Positions 1-9,528 of a DNA stretch of 64,000 nucleotides are shown piece by piece. Origin of the DNA: Tolumonas osonensis (GTDB taxonomy: Bacteria > Pseudomonadota > Gammaproteobacteria > Enterobacterales > Aeromonadaceae); the NCBI RefSeq assembly GCF_014202415.1, contig NZ_JACHGR010000005.1:186001-250000 (forward strand), written 5' to 3'. Within the stretch, counting starts at the first letter, position 1. The number at the start of each line of letters is the position of its first letter. The position numbers were made by a program, and so were the translations under genes. Under the pieces are notes generated by a model. The model worked only from the letters and a program-made list of their open reading frames with translations, did no database searches and had not been told where the DNA came from.

Positions 1-575
1 TCAGCCAGTCTGATCTGATCGAAGCGGTACAGGAAGTGATCATCAAACCGGTTCTGCCGGCAGAATGGGTCAGCAAAAATACCAAGTATTTCATTAACCC
101 GACCGGCCGTTTCGTAATCGGTGGCCCAATGGGCGACTGTGGCCTGACCGGTCGTAAAATTATCGTAGATACATACGGTGGTATGGCACGTCACGGTGGT
201 GGTGCGTTCTCCGGTAAAGATCCGTCTAAAGTTGACCGTTCAGCGGCTTATGCTGCCCGTTATGTCGCGAAGAACATCGTGGCTGCTGGTCTGGCTGATC
301 GCTGTGAAATCCAGGTTTCCTACGCCATCGGTGTTGCGGAACCGACTTCTATCAGTGTTGAAACATTCGGCACCGGTAAAGTGGATGAAGAACTTCTGAC
401 TCAGCTGGTGCGTGATCAGTTCGATCTGCGTCCATATGGTCTGATTGAAATGCTGGATCTGGTTCGCCCAATCTACAAAGCAACTGCGGCTTATGGCCAC
501 TTCGGCCGTGAAGAGTTCCCGTGGGAAAAAACCGACAAGGCCGAAATGCTGCGTGACCTCGCCGGTCTGAAATAA
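1..575 (+). CDS. metK: S-adenosylmethionine synthetase, C-terminal half (cut by window edge)
   Basis: The enzyme makes S-adenosylmethionine from methionine and ATP in the cytosol. The reading frame is open from base 3, so the gene enters from the left; about 190 residues of a protein usually near 384 are present. The family glycine-rich stretches [13 protein letters not shown] and [16 protein letters not shown], which form part of the ATP/phosphate site, are intact, as is the GVAEPTS segment. The stop at 573-575 is followed closely by an intrinsic terminator. The GTG at 36 is an internal codon, not the start. Confidence 0.97.
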   Translation, partial: SQSDLIEAVQEVIIKPVLPAEWVSKNTKYFINPTGRFVIGGPMGDCGLTGRKIIVDTYGGMARHGGGAFSGKDPSKVDRSAAYAARYVAKNIVAAGLADRCEIQVSYAIGVAEPTSISVETFGTGKVDEELLTQLVRDQFDLRPYGLIEMLDLVRPIYKATAAYGHFGREEFPWEKTDKAEMLRDLAGLK

Positions 576-586
576 TTACTGCGTTA

Positions 587-612
587 AAAGGGGCTGCGGC
601 CCCTTTCTTTTA
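587..612 (+). terminator. Intrinsic terminator of metK
   Basis: An 8-bp perfect stem (AAAGGGGC / GCCCCTTT) with a TGCG loop runs into a T-rich tract. It begins 12 bases after the metK stop. Confidence 0.9.
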
Positions 613-659
613 TCTGTATTATCCCTGCCAGATCGTTCGTTGTTTGCCCCCGCGCTTTT

Positions 660-1184
660 ATGCTGAATACTACCCGTGCTACCAACCTGATCCAGATAGA
701 GGTCGTCGCCAGTCATTATTTGTCTCTGGCGAGCCGCCATTTCCGGCGTGAATTTAATCACCCGAGAATTACGCTGGATCAACGGGGACAATGTGCCGGC
801 ACGGCCCGCCTACGCGACTGGCATATCCGTCTTAATCCGGTTTTGCTGCAGGATAATCAGAGCGAATTTGAGCGGGAGGTCATCCCGCATGAGATTGCAC
901 ATCTGGTCGTGCATGCCATCTGGGGACGGGTAAAACCACACGGGGAAGAGTGGAAGATGGTAATGCGGGACGTCTTCGGTGTTTCGCCCCGCACCACCCA
1001 CAAGATGGATATCAGTAAAGTTCAGGGAACGCTGTATACCTATCAGTGCAACTGTCAGCAGCATCAGCTCACGGTTCGCCGTCACCGCGCCATAGTCCGC
1101 GGTGACCGGCAGTACTGTTGCCGTCGCTGCGGGGCTAATCTGCAACCACTTGCTGGCGCAGCAGACTCATCCCCTCGCCCGTAA
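660..1184 (+). CDS. sprT: SprT family zinc metalloprotein
   Basis: A SprT/Spartan-like protein of 174 residues, close to the roughly 165 of E. coli SprT. The metal-binding HExxH motif is visible as PHEIAHLVVH near residue 80. The C-terminal part carries paired cysteines (CNCQQ, then CCRRCGANL) typical of the SprT zinc ribbon. Family members bind zinc, and the eukaryotic relatives cleave DNA-protein crosslinks; the bacterial role is poorly defined. The ATG at 660 has no strong ribosome site. The last 50 bases overlap, tail to tail, the end of the gene on the opposite strand. Confidence 0.85.
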   Translation: MLNTTRATNLIQIEVVASHYLSLASRHFRREFNHPRITLDQRGQCAGTARLRDWHIRLNPVLLQDNQSEFEREVIPHEIAHLVVHAIWGRVKPHGEEWKMVMRDVFGVSPRTTHKMDISKVQGTLYTYQCNCQQHQLTVRRHRAIVRGDRQYCCRRCGANLQPLAGAADSSPRP

Positions 1185-1965
1185 ATTCACCGGTAACCGC
1201 CATGTTCCGGATCTGTTCCGGCGTGTGGCAACGAGCGTCATACACCACCACAATACTTTCATCACCCGGTTGCAGAAAATTCTGTTCGCCGAATGGTGTA
1301 TAACGGGTTGCGCCGATACTGATAACCGCCTGCTGCGGATAGTGCGCCGCTTTCAGCAAGGCAGCGATGTCTTCGGCCGGACCTTCATCCTGCTGATGGT
1401 TCATCTTGTCGATCACCCAGTTCAGCAAGGTTTCGTGGAAATAGCTGTATTCGGTTGCCGGACTGTCCAGCCCGTACGCATGGCATTCACCGTTGCGGCG
1501 CAGGAAACTGGCAATATGGTAACGATCCAGTTCGCCACCTGAAGAAAACTTGTCCAGTGCAATCCGCTGCAAGGACATGCCTTTACTGGCGGATCCCCAG
1601 TTTTTCTTTTCGCTGATCTTGCGGGCACCCGGACGACGAATCGAACAGTCATTGAATGCGGCAAACGCCCGTGGCATCAGGGCTTTTACCTGGTTGTTCT
1701 CATATTCGATGTCACAGATCAGGCACACTTCCGGTTCAATCTGTAAATTGTCCGCTCCTTCAGGAAACTGGATATGATCATGCGAGACCGGAAATACATT
1801 CAGGAAGCTGTTTTCAATATGCGGAACATAAAACGGGAAAATGGCCTTCGGCTGAATGGCGTCCTTCACTTTTACATTGACGAAATCGCTGGCTTCGCCG
1901 GCCTGTTCCAGATGTCCGGCAAAATTGCCCGCCACGCCAAAACCAATCAGTCTGGTTAAATCCAT
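1135..1965 (-). CDS. DUF5718-like conserved protein
   Basis: A 276-residue protein whose N-terminus ([20 protein letters not shown]) resembles the DUF5718 family, which has no known function. The start at 1965 is preferred over 2052 because AAGGAG sits 9 bases before it and family proteins begin at this point. No signal peptide, membrane segment or catalytic motif is evident. Its 3' end overlaps the convergent sprT gene by 50 bp, so the two transcripts have complementary tails. The divergent neighbour is endA. The family name is from memory and the function is unknown. Confidence 0.7.
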   Translation of the reverse strand: MDLTRLIGFGVAGNFAGHLEQAGEASDFVNVKVKDAIQPKAIFPFYVPHIENSFLNVFPVSHDHIQFPEGADNLQIEPEVCLICDIEYENNQVKALMPRAFAAFNDCSIRRPGARKISEKKNWGSASKGMSLQRIALDKFSSGGELDRYHIASFLRRNGECHAYGLDSPATEYSYFHETLLNWVIDKMNHQQDEGPAEDIAALLKAAHYPQQAVISIGATRYTPFGEQNFLQPGDESIVVVYDARCHTPEQIRNMAVTGEFTGEGMSLLRQQVVAD

Positions 1966-2073
1966 CTGCTTATGCTCCTTACCGAATGCACACGCATTCT
2001 CAACAAGATTACTGTTAAAAATCGCAGGCATGTTATCCTTGCAACATGTCATTTACACCATAGATATGCAGTT

Positions 2074-2769
2074 ATGGTAAAAAATATTTTTTTAGCGTCT
2101 GTTTTTGCCGCTTGTAGCTTGTTTATCGGTTCGGCGCTGGCCGATCAAACGTTTGTTCAGGCAAAAAAAATGGCGGCCGAGTTGTATAAGCAGCATCCCG
2201 TCACCTTCTACTGCGAGTGTCCGATTATTTACCGGGGTAAAAAACTGACCCCGGATCTGGAGGCCTGTGGTTATCAGGTCCGTAAACAGGAAAGCCGGGC
2301 GAATCGTATCGAGTGGGAACATATTGTTCCGGCCTGGGAATTTGGCCACCAGCGTCAGTGCTGGCAAAAAGGCGGACGCAAAAACTGCGTGGATAATGAT
2401 CCGGTATTTGCCCAGATGGAAGGCGATATGCACAATCTGGTTCCGTCTGTCGGCGAAGTGAATGGCGATCGGGCGAACTACCGTTATTCCGAATGGAACG
2501 CCAAACCGGATCAGTACGGCAAGTGTGAAATGGTGGTCGATTTTAAAGCCAGGAGAGCACAGCCGCCATCTCATAGCCGTGGCGCCATTGCCCGTACCTA
2601 TTTCTATATGCAGGAGCGCTATCAATTGACGATAGCCGAACAGCAACGGAAATTATTTGAAGTCTGGAATAAAAAGTATCCGGTTACCCCCTGGGAATGT
2701 CAGCGCGACGACGCGATTGCCAAACTACAGGGTAACCATAACCGGTTTGTGAAGGAGCAATGTCGTTAA
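2074..2769 (+). CDS. endA: Endonuclease I, periplasmic
   Basis: A periplasmic, broad-specificity DNA endonuclease of the beta-beta-alpha-metal class. The product is 231 residues, against about 235 in E. coli. The start at 2074 gives a clean signal peptide (MVKNIF... cleaved near SALA|DQ); an upstream ATG at 1972 would lengthen it without sense. The active-site region [13 protein letters not shown] with its catalytic histidine is present, followed by the [17 protein letters not shown] segment of the family. Several cysteines fit periplasmic disulfides. rsmE starts on the base after its stop codon, so the two are probably co-transcribed. Confidence 0.95.
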   Translation: MVKNIFLASVFAACSLFIGSALADQTFVQAKKMAAELYKQHPVTFYCECPIIYRGKKLTPDLEACGYQVRKQESRANRIEWEHIVPAWEFGHQRQCWQKGGRKNCVDNDPVFAQMEGDMHNLVPSVGEVNGDRANYRYSEWNAKPDQYGKCEMVVDFKARRAQPPSHSRGAIARTYFYMQERYQLTIAEQQRKLFEVWNKKYPVTPWECQRDDAIAKLQGNHNRFVKEQCR

Positions 2770-3501
2770 ATGCGTGTTCCACGAATTTATCAAAACTCGC
2801 CGCTCAGTGTCGGCGCCACGATTGCGTTAGACGATGACGCAGCTAATCATGTCGGTCGCGTATTACGTATGCTGCCCGATCAGGAGATCTGTCTGTTTAA
2901 CGGGCAAGGCGGTCAGTATCAGGCTGTTATCACCGAAAGTGGTAAAAAGCATGTCACCGTGACGATCACTGATTTCTCGGATCATTCTGTTGAATCACCG
3001 CTGTCTATTCATCTGGGACAGGTGATCAGCCGTGGTGACAAGATGGAGTTCACCATTCAAAAGTCGGTCGAACTCGGCGTTAATGTGATCACGCCGCTCT
3101 GGTCTTCCCGCTGTGGTGTGAAACTGCAGGGCGATCGGCTGGACAAGAAACTGGAGCAGTGGCAGAAAATCGCGATCAGCGCCTGTGAACAATGTGGCCG
3201 GAATACGGTGCCACTGGTGCGCCCGGTTATGTCGCTGGAACACTGGCTGGCTGAACCGACGGAAGAACTGAAGCTGACGCTGCATCCGCGTGCCCAATAT
3301 TCCGCAGGAACCTTGCCGGTTCCGACTCATGGCGTACGTCTGGTCATTGGTCCGGAAGGCGGTCTGTCAGATGACGAGATCGCGCTGACAGAACAATATC
3401 ATTTTCAGGAAATGCTGCTTGGCCCACGTGTATTACGCACTGAAACCGCCGCTTTGACCGCCATTACCGCGCTGCAATGTCGTTTCGGCGATCTGTCTTA
3501 G
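2770..3501 (+). CDS. rsmE: 16S rRNA (uracil-1498-N3)-methyltransferase
   Basis: RsmE methylates U1498 of 16S rRNA using S-adenosylmethionine. The 243-residue length is typical. The C-terminal SPOUT/trefoil-knot motifs are plain: [13 protein letters not shown] and [16 protein letters not shown]. The start codon abuts the endA stop (TAAATG), and gshB follows after 8 bases, matching the endA-rsmE-gshB order of many enteric relatives. Confidence 0.95.
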   Translation: MRVPRIYQNSPLSVGATIALDDDAANHVGRVLRMLPDQEICLFNGQGGQYQAVITESGKKHVTVTITDFSDHSVESPLSIHLGQVISRGDKMEFTIQKSVELGVNVITPLWSSRCGVKLQGDRLDKKLEQWQKIAISACEQCGRNTVPLVRPVMSLEHWLAEPTEELKLTLHPRAQYSAGTLPVPTHGVRLVIGPEGGLSDDEIALTEQYHFQEMLLGPRVLRTETAALTAITALQCRFGDLS

Positions 3502-3509
3502 GAGAGCAA

Positions 3510-4466
3510 ATGAGCATTAAATTAGGCATCGTGATGGACCCTATCAGTTCCATCAATATCAAGAAGGATACCAGCTTCGCCATGCTGGAAGAAGCACAGC
3601 GCCGTGGTTACGAACTCTATTATATGGAGATGAGCGACCTCTATCTGGAACAGGGTATTTCTTTCGCAACCATGCGTCCGCTAAGCGTTCGCCGGGATCC
3701 TGCTGACTGGTTTACCCTGGGCGATGTGATTGATCAGCCGTTGCATGAGCTGGACGTGGTCCTGATGCGTAAAGACCCGCCGTTCGACACCGAATTTATC
3801 TATGCAACTTATCTGCTGGAACGGGCAGAAGAACAGGGAACCCTGATCGTCAACAAACCGCAGAGTCTGCGGGATGCCAACGAGAAGCTGTTCACCGCCT
3901 GGTTTGCCGAACATACGCCGGATACGCTGGTCACCCGTTCTGCTGCTAAATTGCGTTTATTCCACCAGAAACATAAGGATGTGATCCTGAAACCGCTGGA
4001 TGGGATGGGCGGCGCGTCTATCTTCCGGATGAAACAGGATGATCCTAACGTTGGTGTCATTATCGAGACCCTGACCGAGCATGGCGCCCGCTATTGCATG
4101 GCGCAGACCTATCTGCCGGCGATCAAAGATGGCGACAAGCGCGTACTGGTTGTTGATGGTGAACCTATTCCTTATTGCCTGGCCCGAATTCCTTCTCAGG
4201 GTGAAACTCGCGGTAATCTTGCCGCCGGTGGTCGTGGTGAACCTCGCGAACTGACCGAAGCTGACTGGCGAATCGCCCGGGCGGTTGGTCCGACCCTGAA
4301 GGAAAAAGGGCTGATTTTTGTGGGCCTGGATATTATCGGTGATCGTCTCACCGAGATTAACGTGACCAGCCCAACCTGCGTCCGGGAAATCGAGGCCGTA
4401 TTTGATATCAATATCTGTGGTTTGCTGATGGATGCGATTGAGCGCCGTCTGGCCAAGACCCACTGA
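3510..4466 (+). CDS. gshB: Glutathione synthetase
   Basis: An ATP-grasp enzyme joining gamma-glutamylcysteine and glycine, the last step of glutathione synthesis. It has 318 residues (E. coli: 316). The start at 3510 is chosen because AGGAGAG lies just upstream and family proteins begin MSIKLGIVMDP. Visible motifs are the NKPQSLRDANEKL segment, the ATP-grasp LKPLDGMGGASIFR loop and the C-terminal EINVTSPTCVREI metal-binding segment. It lies in an apparent endA-rsmE-gshB-yqgE-ruvX transcription unit. Confidence 0.96.
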   Translation: MSIKLGIVMDPISSINIKKDTSFAMLEEAQRRGYELYYMEMSDLYLEQGISFATMRPLSVRRDPADWFTLGDVIDQPLHELDVVLMRKDPPFDTEFIYATYLLERAEEQGTLIVNKPQSLRDANEKLFTAWFAEHTPDTLVTRSAAKLRLFHQKHKDVILKPLDGMGGASIFRMKQDDPNVGVIIETLTEHGARYCMAQTYLPAIKDGDKRVLVVDGEPIPYCLARIPSQGETRGNLAAGGRGEPRELTEADWRIARAVGPTLKEKGLIFVGLDIIGDRLTEINVTSPTCVREIEAVFDINICGLLMDAIERRLAKTH

Positions 4467-4482
4467 GGAACTGTCTTTAATA

Positions 4483-5040
4483 ATGATGCAGTCATTACAG
4501 AATTATTTTCTGGTTGCAATGCCGACGCTCAACGACTCGGTGTTTGAGCGTTCGCTGATTTATATCTGTGAACACAACGAAAAAGGGGCAATGGGCATTA
4601 TGCTGAATGTCCCGCTTGATCTGGATGTTTGTCAGTTACTGACGCAGATGAAGCTGGAAAATACCTCTTTTTCACTGAGCGGAAAACCGGTGTTGTCCGG
4701 CGGCCCGGTCAGCACGGATCGGGGGTTCGTCCTTCATACCCCCATGGATGGCTTTCATGCCTCAATGGCCCTGACTGACGAGCTCATGCTGACCACATCG
4801 CTGGATATTCTGTCTACGCTGGGTACCTCTGCCGAACCCAAGCAGTATCTGATTGCGCTGGGTTACGCCGGCTGGGAGAAAGGGCAACTGGAGCAGGAGT
4901 TACTCGACAACACCTGGCTGACGATCCCCGCCTCTTCCGGGATTATTTTCAATACGCCGGTGGAAGATCGCTGGCTTGCTGCCAGTCAATCGGTGGGCAT
5001 TGATATCTGGCAGGTTGCACCAGTGGCGGGACATGCATGA
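4483..5040 (+). CDS. yqgE: YqgE/AlgH family protein
   Basis: A 185-residue member of the YqgE/AlgH (UPF0301) family, about the length of E. coli YqgE. The N-terminal [20 protein letters not shown] and the PVLSGGPV and [11 protein letters not shown] segments are typical. The biochemical function is unsettled; in Pseudomonas AlgH was linked to alginate regulation. The start at 4483 uses GAGGAA about 12 bases upstream; ATG 4486 is possible. Its stop overlaps the ruvX start (ATGA), which indicates translational coupling. Confidence 0.92.
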   Translation: MMQSLQNYFLVAMPTLNDSVFERSLIYICEHNEKGAMGIMLNVPLDLDVCQLLTQMKLENTSFSLSGKPVLSGGPVSTDRGFVLHTPMDGFHASMALTDELMLTTSLDILSTLGTSAEPKQYLIALGYAGWEKGQLEQELLDNTWLTIPASSGIIFNTPVEDRWLAASQSVGIDIWQVAPVAGHA

Positions 5041-5468
5041 AAGAACCGGGTAATCGTTCATTAATGGGTTTCGATTTCGGAACCCGTAGTATTGGTGTTG
5101 CCACCGGTCAGGAAATAACCGGTACCGCCTCGCCGCTGACTTCGCTGAAAGCCAATGATGGCATTCCGGACTGGGCTCAAATCGAGAAGATCCTGAAAGA
5201 GTGGCAACCCGATCTGCTCATTGTCGGCTTGCCGCTGAATATGGATGGCACCGAGCAGGAGATGACGCAGCGCGCACGCAAATTCGGTCAACGTCTGCAT
5301 GGTCGTTTCGGTTTTCAAGTGGAATTCAAAGACGAACGTCTGACCACAACGGATGCCAAAGCCCGCTTGTTTGAACACGGCGGCTACCGGGCTTTAGGAA
5401 AAAGCAGGGTGGACGCGGTGTCGGCTCAGCTGATTCTGGAAAGCTGGATGGAATCGCACTACGGTTGA
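5037..5468 (+). CDS. ruvX: RuvX/YqgF RNase H-fold nuclease (pre-16S rRNA processing)
   Basis: A 143-residue RNase H-fold protein, thought to act in pre-16S rRNA maturation and once proposed as an alternative Holliday-junction resolvase. The first strand [15 protein letters not shown] carries the catalytic aspartate, VGLPLNMDG is the second conserved block, and DERLTT holds another conserved acidic residue. It overlaps yqgE by four bases. A gap of 100 bases separates it from purC, with no strong terminator seen. Confidence 0.94.
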   Translation: MKEPGNRSLMGFDFGTRSIGVATGQEITGTASPLTSLKANDGIPDWAQIEKILKEWQPDLLIVGLPLNMDGTEQEMTQRARKFGQRLHGRFGFQVEFKDERLTTTDAKARLFEHGGYRALGKSRVDAVSAQLILESWMESHYG

Positions 5469-5568
5469 TGCTCAACGTGATTTATAAATCCGGGCTAGTG
5501 TTGCTGCAGATGAACTCTGTTACAATTCAGCCCTCTCAAACCAGCCTATCTCCTCAGAAGGGAACTCT

Positions 5569-6675
5569 ATGAGTCTTGCAGATAAAGTTCTTGCGGTAAA
5601 CGATAACCTCCCGATCCGCACTGATAAACCTGTACATTCCGGTAAAGTCCGCAGTGTGTACTGGCTGACAGCCGAAGACAGCGCGCGTCTGATCCGTGAA
5701 AAAGGTTATGACGTTCCTGCTGATACACCACTGGCTATCATGGTGATTAGTGACCGCATCTCTGCTTTCGATTGCATATGGCACGGCGAAGATGGTCTGA
5801 ACGGTGTACCGGGTAAAGGTGCCGCGCTGAACGCCATTTCCAGCCATTGGTTCAAGTTGTTTAAAGAAAAAGGTCTGGCTGACAGCCACATTCTGGATAT
5901 TCCGCATCCGTTTGTCTGGATCGTGCAGAAAGCCCGTCCGGTCATGGTTGAAGCGATTGCCCGCCAGTACATTACCGGTTCTATGTGGCGTTCTTACAGC
6001 AAGGGTGAACGCGAATTCTGCGGTATTACCCTGCCGGAAGGTCTGAAAAAAGAACAAAAACTGCCGGAAATTCTGATCACTCCATCGACCAAAGGCATTA
6101 TGCGTGGTCTGGATGGCGTACCGGAAGCCGATGACGTCAACGTATCGCGTGCGGATCTGGAACGTCACTACAAAGCGTTCAACTTCCTGAGCCTGTCTGA
6201 CATCGATCAGTATGAAAAACTGCTGAAAGAAGGCTTCAACGTGATCAGTGACGCGCTGGCTGAACTGGATGAAATCTTTGTTGATACCAAATTCGAGTTT
6301 GGTTACGTCAAGGATGCCGCCGGTAATGACAAGATGATCTACATGGATGAAGTTGGCACACCAGACAGTTCCCGTATCTGGGAAGGTGCGGCTTACCGTG
6401 AAGGCAAAATCATCGAGCAGTCCAAAGAAGGTTTCCGTCAGTGGTTGCTGAACAACTTCCCTGATCCGGACATTCTGCTGAACAAAGATCGTATGCCGGA
6501 ACGTGCTGCGTTGGCGCGTGACAATGCGCTGCCGGTAGAAGTGATGATGGATATCTCCCGTACCTACGTAGGTATTGCCGAGAAGATCGTGGGTCACAAG
6601 CTGGACTTAAGTGCGAATCCGAAACAGGAAATCATCGATATCCTGCGTGAACAATATCAGCTGATTGCTGACTAA
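5569..6675 (+). CDS. purC: SAICAR synthase (long, Vibrio-type form)
   Basis: Phosphoribosylaminoimidazole-succinocarboxamide synthase of purine synthesis; it joins CAIR with aspartate at the cost of ATP. At 368 residues it belongs to the longer form seen in Vibrio and relatives rather than the 237-residue E. coli form. Family signatures are [13 protein letters not shown] at the N-terminus, [20 protein letters not shown] and [12 protein letters not shown]. The ATG at 5569 follows AGAAGGGA. A strong terminator follows the stop, so purC appears to end its transcription unit. Confidence 0.94.
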   Translation: MSLADKVLAVNDNLPIRTDKPVHSGKVRSVYWLTAEDSARLIREKGYDVPADTPLAIMVISDRISAFDCIWHGEDGLNGVPGKGAALNAISSHWFKLFKEKGLADSHILDIPHPFVWIVQKARPVMVEAIARQYITGSMWRSYSKGEREFCGITLPEGLKKEQKLPEILITPSTKGIMRGLDGVPEADDVNVSRADLERHYKAFNFLSLSDIDQYEKLLKEGFNVISDALAELDEIFVDTKFEFGYVKDAAGNDKMIYMDEVGTPDSSRIWEGAAYREGKIIEQSKEGFRQWLLNNFPDPDILLNKDRMPERAALARDNALPVEVMMDISRTYVGIAEKIVGHKLDLSANPKQEIIDILREQYQLIAD

Positions 6676-6683
6676 GCCAAAAG

Positions 6684-6711
6684 ACAGGGAGCTGATGCTC
6701 CCTGTTTTATT
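6684..6711 (+). terminator. Intrinsic terminator of purC
   Basis: A 9-bp perfect stem (ACAGGGAGC / GCTCCCTGT) with a TGAT loop, followed by TTTT. It lies 8 bases past the purC stop. Confidence 0.9.
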
Positions 6712-6846
6712 TGTACCCTGCCCTTCGCCATCCTCTTCCGGTCGTATCTGACCATCCGATAAAAAACCGCTATATTCATAGATACTAATAAATAGTTTCT
6801 CTGCCCGGCAGTTGACCGTCCGGAACCCACGCACGGGAGAATAGCG

Positions 6847-7536
6847 ATGATTCTGATTAAGGCGGACCGACTTTCCAAAAGCTACCGCACCGGCGAAGTC
6901 GAAAGCATAGCATTGAAAAATATCTCTTTTTCCGTTCAGTCCGGAGCTTTTGCCGCGATTGTCGGTCCTTCTGGCAGCGGTAAATCCACGTTGCTGAATC
7001 TTATCGGTTGTCTGGATCATCCTGACCAAGGCTCTTTGCTGGTGTGTGACACCAACGTCACATCGCTTTCACGCACAGAAGCCGCTGATTTCAGGGGTAA
7101 AAATATCGGCTTTATCTTTCAGGATTTTAATCTCATCCCGGTGCTGACAGTGTTTGAGAATGTCGAATATCCCTTGCTGATGGTACGCAACTGGCCTGCG
7201 GCAAAACGACGGGAACGGGTGCTGCAGATGCTGGAAGCGGTCGGTATGCGGGAACAGGCGGATAAAAAACCGGACCAGATATCAGGGGGCCAGAAACAGC
7301 GGGTCGCGGTGGCCCGGGCATTGGTCGGTGAACCAAGGCTGGTGCTGGCGGATGAACCGACGGCTAACCTGGACCATGACACAGCCTACCGTATCCTCAC
7401 GCTGATGAAACAGATGCGGGATAACTTCGGCACGACCTTTCTCTTTTCCACGCACGATCCCAAGATCATGCAGGAAGCAGAACAGACCTTCATGCTGGAA
7501 GATGGGCATCTGACGACAACCGGAGGTGCTCAATGA
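6847..7536 (+). CDS. ABC transporter ATPase, LolD/MacB-type
   Basis: A 229-residue nucleotide-binding subunit of the LolD/MacB/FtsE group. It has Walker [10 protein letters not shown] near residue 40, the Q-loop in FQDFNLIPVLTVFENV, signature SGGQKQRVAVARAL, Walker B VLADEPT and a switch histidine in STHDP. The RBS GGGAG precedes the ATG. The stop overlaps the next start by four bases, tying it to the FtsX-type permease. This is the first gene of a four-gene operon that reaches the outer membrane; the exported or extracted substrate is not evident. Confidence 0.93.
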   Translation: MILIKADRLSKSYRTGEVESIALKNISFSVQSGAFAAIVGPSGSGKSTLLNLIGCLDHPDQGSLLVCDTNVTSLSRTEAADFRGKNIGFIFQDFNLIPVLTVFENVEYPLLMVRNWPAAKRRERVLQMLEAVGMREQADKKPDQISGGQKQRVAVARALVGEPRLVLADEPTANLDHDTAYRILTLMKQMRDNFGTTFLFSTHDPKIMQEAEQTFMLEDGHLTTTGGAQ

Positions 7537-8777
7537 TCGCACTACTGAAACTCGCAGCCCGTAATCTGCTGCGTTACCGCCGGCGGACACTGCTGACAGC
7601 CATTCTGATTGCCGTCGGTGTGGTTGCTTTGCTGCTGTTTGTCGCCACCGCCGGTTCATTCAAGCAGGTCATGGTCGGCGGGATTACCGACAGCATGCTC
7701 GGACATCTGCAGATCCATCACAAGGGATATACCGCTTCTATCGACAATCTGCCGCTGAATCTCGATTTAAAACCAACCGCTATCAGGAAGGTCGAAACGC
7801 TGCTGCAATCGGAACCTGCCATTGCCAGCTATTCTGAGCGGGTGAAACTGGGGGCCATGTTCAGTAATTTTAACGAAAGCACCAGTATCCGTCTGAATGG
7901 TATCGATCCTGTTGCCGAGGATAAAACGGTACCCGCGTTACGCCAGCGCATCAGCGAAGGCGATCCGAAAGGCTTACTGGTTGAACCGGGTCAGATCCTG
8001 ATCCCTGATCTGCTGGCCAAAGGCATGAAAGTGAAAACCGGCGATTCGGTGGTTCTGGTCGCAACCAATGCATCCGGTTCGGTGAACGGTAAAACGTTCA
8101 TTGTCCGTGGTGTGCTGGAAGCGGTTACCGGCCCCGGTGGTCGTGATGGTTACATTCATATCAGCGATGCGCGGGAACTGCTGCGACTGGAGCAGCCGGA
8201 TATCATGGAGATCGCGCTCCGTTTGCACAACCTGGACCAATTACCTTCTGTCATGACGAAACTGAGTGTTCAGCTGGATGAGATCCGCAATAAGGATAAT
8301 AAACCGGTCACCGAACTACATAGCTGGAAGGAGCTGTCGCCGTTTGCCAACATCGTGAAAATGATCGACATGATGACGCTGTTTATCCGCATCATGCTGA
8401 TTGCCATTGTACTTGTCAGCGTACTGAACGTCATGCTGATGGCGGTTTATGAGCGTATTCGCGAGATCGGCACACTGGCCGCCATCGGCACACAGCCGAA
8501 TACCATCATGGGGATGTTTATCTGTGAAGGCTTACTGTTAGGTCTGGTTGGCGCTCTAGCTGGGATCCTGCTCAGTCTCGCCTGTCTGGCACTGCTGCAG
8601 GCCATGCCGCCGACGTTTGCTTTCGGGCGGGAAATCATCACTCTGCATCCAACGGTTTCCCTGGCTGATCTGGGCTGGGTATTACTGGCTTCGGTTCTGG
8701 TTTCCGTTCTGGCCAGTTTCCAGCCTGCGTGGCGTGCTTCACGCATGGACCCTATCAAAGCGCTGCATCACGTCTGA
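7533..8777 (+). CDS. FtsX/LolE-type ABC permease
   Basis: A 414-residue permease with the MacB/LolE layout: one N-terminal membrane helix (about residues 18-40), a large periplasmic domain, then three C-terminal helices forming the FtsX domain (from about residue 280). Family text such as LNVMLMAVYERIREIGTLAAIGT, the coupling helix region, and the closing PAWRASRMDPIKAL is clear. Proteins of this class move lipids, lipoproteins or peptides from the inner membrane by a mechanotransmission mechanism. It overlaps the ATPase gene and sits 13 bases before the LolA-like gene. Confidence 0.92.
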   Translation: MIALLKLAARNLLRYRRRTLLTAILIAVGVVALLLFVATAGSFKQVMVGGITDSMLGHLQIHHKGYTASIDNLPLNLDLKPTAIRKVETLLQSEPAIASYSERVKLGAMFSNFNESTSIRLNGIDPVAEDKTVPALRQRISEGDPKGLLVEPGQILIPDLLAKGMKVKTGDSVVLVATNASGSVNGKTFIVRGVLEAVTGPGGRDGYIHISDARELLRLEQPDIMEIALRLHNLDQLPSVMTKLSVQLDEIRNKDNKPVTELHSWKELSPFANIVKMIDMMTLFIRIMLIAIVLVSVLNVMLMAVYERIREIGTLAAIGTQPNTIMGMFICEGLLLGLVGALAGILLSLACLALLQAMPPTFAFGREIITLHPTVSLADLGWVLLASVLVSVLASFQPAWRASRMDPIKALHHV

Positions 8778-8790
8778 ACAGGAGATTCAT

Positions 8791-9528
8791 ATGCGTTTAC
8801 TGCATTACATACTGACCGGATGTTTATTCTTGCTGCCATCCGCTGCCATGGCGCTGGACGGCAAGACGATCCTGCAAAAGGTCGACCGGAATCTGGAACC
8901 CGAATCTTACGAGTCATACCGCAAACTGATTAATATCGAACCGGATGCCAGCCGCAAAGAGTTTGTGATCTACTCGGTTAAAAGCGGTCGCGACAAGATT
9001 GTGACACTGTTTCTTTCCCCTGCCAGTGATAAAGGCCGCACCACATTACGTCAGGGAGAAAATATGTGGCTGTATATCCCGAATGTCGGCAAACCGATCC
9101 GCATCACCAGCCTGCAATCCGTCACTGGCGGTGTCTTCAACAATGCCGATATCATGCGGGTAGACTATACCGAAGAGTACGATGTCACCACGATCAGCGA
9201 ACAGGGCGACACGTATCTGTTAACCCTGAAAGCGAAAAATACCAGTGTCGCTTATGACCAGTTGAAAATGACGGTCGATAAGACATTACTGCTGCCGCGG
9301 GAAATCGAAGCCTACGCCAGCAGCGGTATGCTGATTAAAACGCTGCATTTCAGGGATCTGAAAGACTTCGGTGACGGTATCAAACGGCCAGCGACCATTG
9401 AAACAGATAGTCCGTTATATAAAGGTTACCGCTCCGTCATGCTCTATTCCGGGCTGAAAAAACGTGAAGTGCCGGCAGAAGTCTTTACGCTGGGATATAT
9501 GCCACGCATTGAGGAATTGCGTCAATGA
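8791..9528 (+). CDS. LolA-like outer-membrane lipoprotein-sorting protein
   Basis: A 245-residue periplasmic protein with a clear signal peptide (MRLLHYILTGCLFLLPSAAMA, cut before LDG). The mature part matches the LolA-like family annotated as outer membrane lipoprotein-sorting protein (PF17131-type): LQKVDRNLEPESYES, RDKIVTLFLSPASDKGRTTLR, MWLYIPNVGKPIRI. Such half-barrel proteins bind lipids or acyl chains. The start at 8791 has an AGGAG site. The stop overlaps the barrel gene by four bases, so it likely bridges the ABC exporter and the outer membrane. It is not the general LolA, which is usually about 200 residues. Confidence 0.85.
   Translation: MRLLHYILTGCLFLLPSAAMALDGKTILQKVDRNLEPESYESYRKLINIEPDASRKEFVIYSVKSGRDKIVTLFLSPASDKGRTTLRQGENMWLYIPNVGKPIRITSLQSVTGGVFNNADIMRVDYTEEYDVTTISEQGDTYLLTLKAKNTSVAYDQLKMTVDKTLLLPREIEAYASSGMLIKTLHFRDLKDFGDGIKRPATIETDSPLYKGYRSVMLYSGLKKREVPAEVFTLGYMPRIEELRQ

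Noticed and set aside
5469-5568. PurR operator before purC
   Set aside because: No sequence close to the ACGCAAACGTTTGCGT palindrome is present.
5554-6597. A 347-codon minus-strand frame opposite purC
   Set aside because: It lies wholly within purC in antisense, has a skewed composition and no start-site support.
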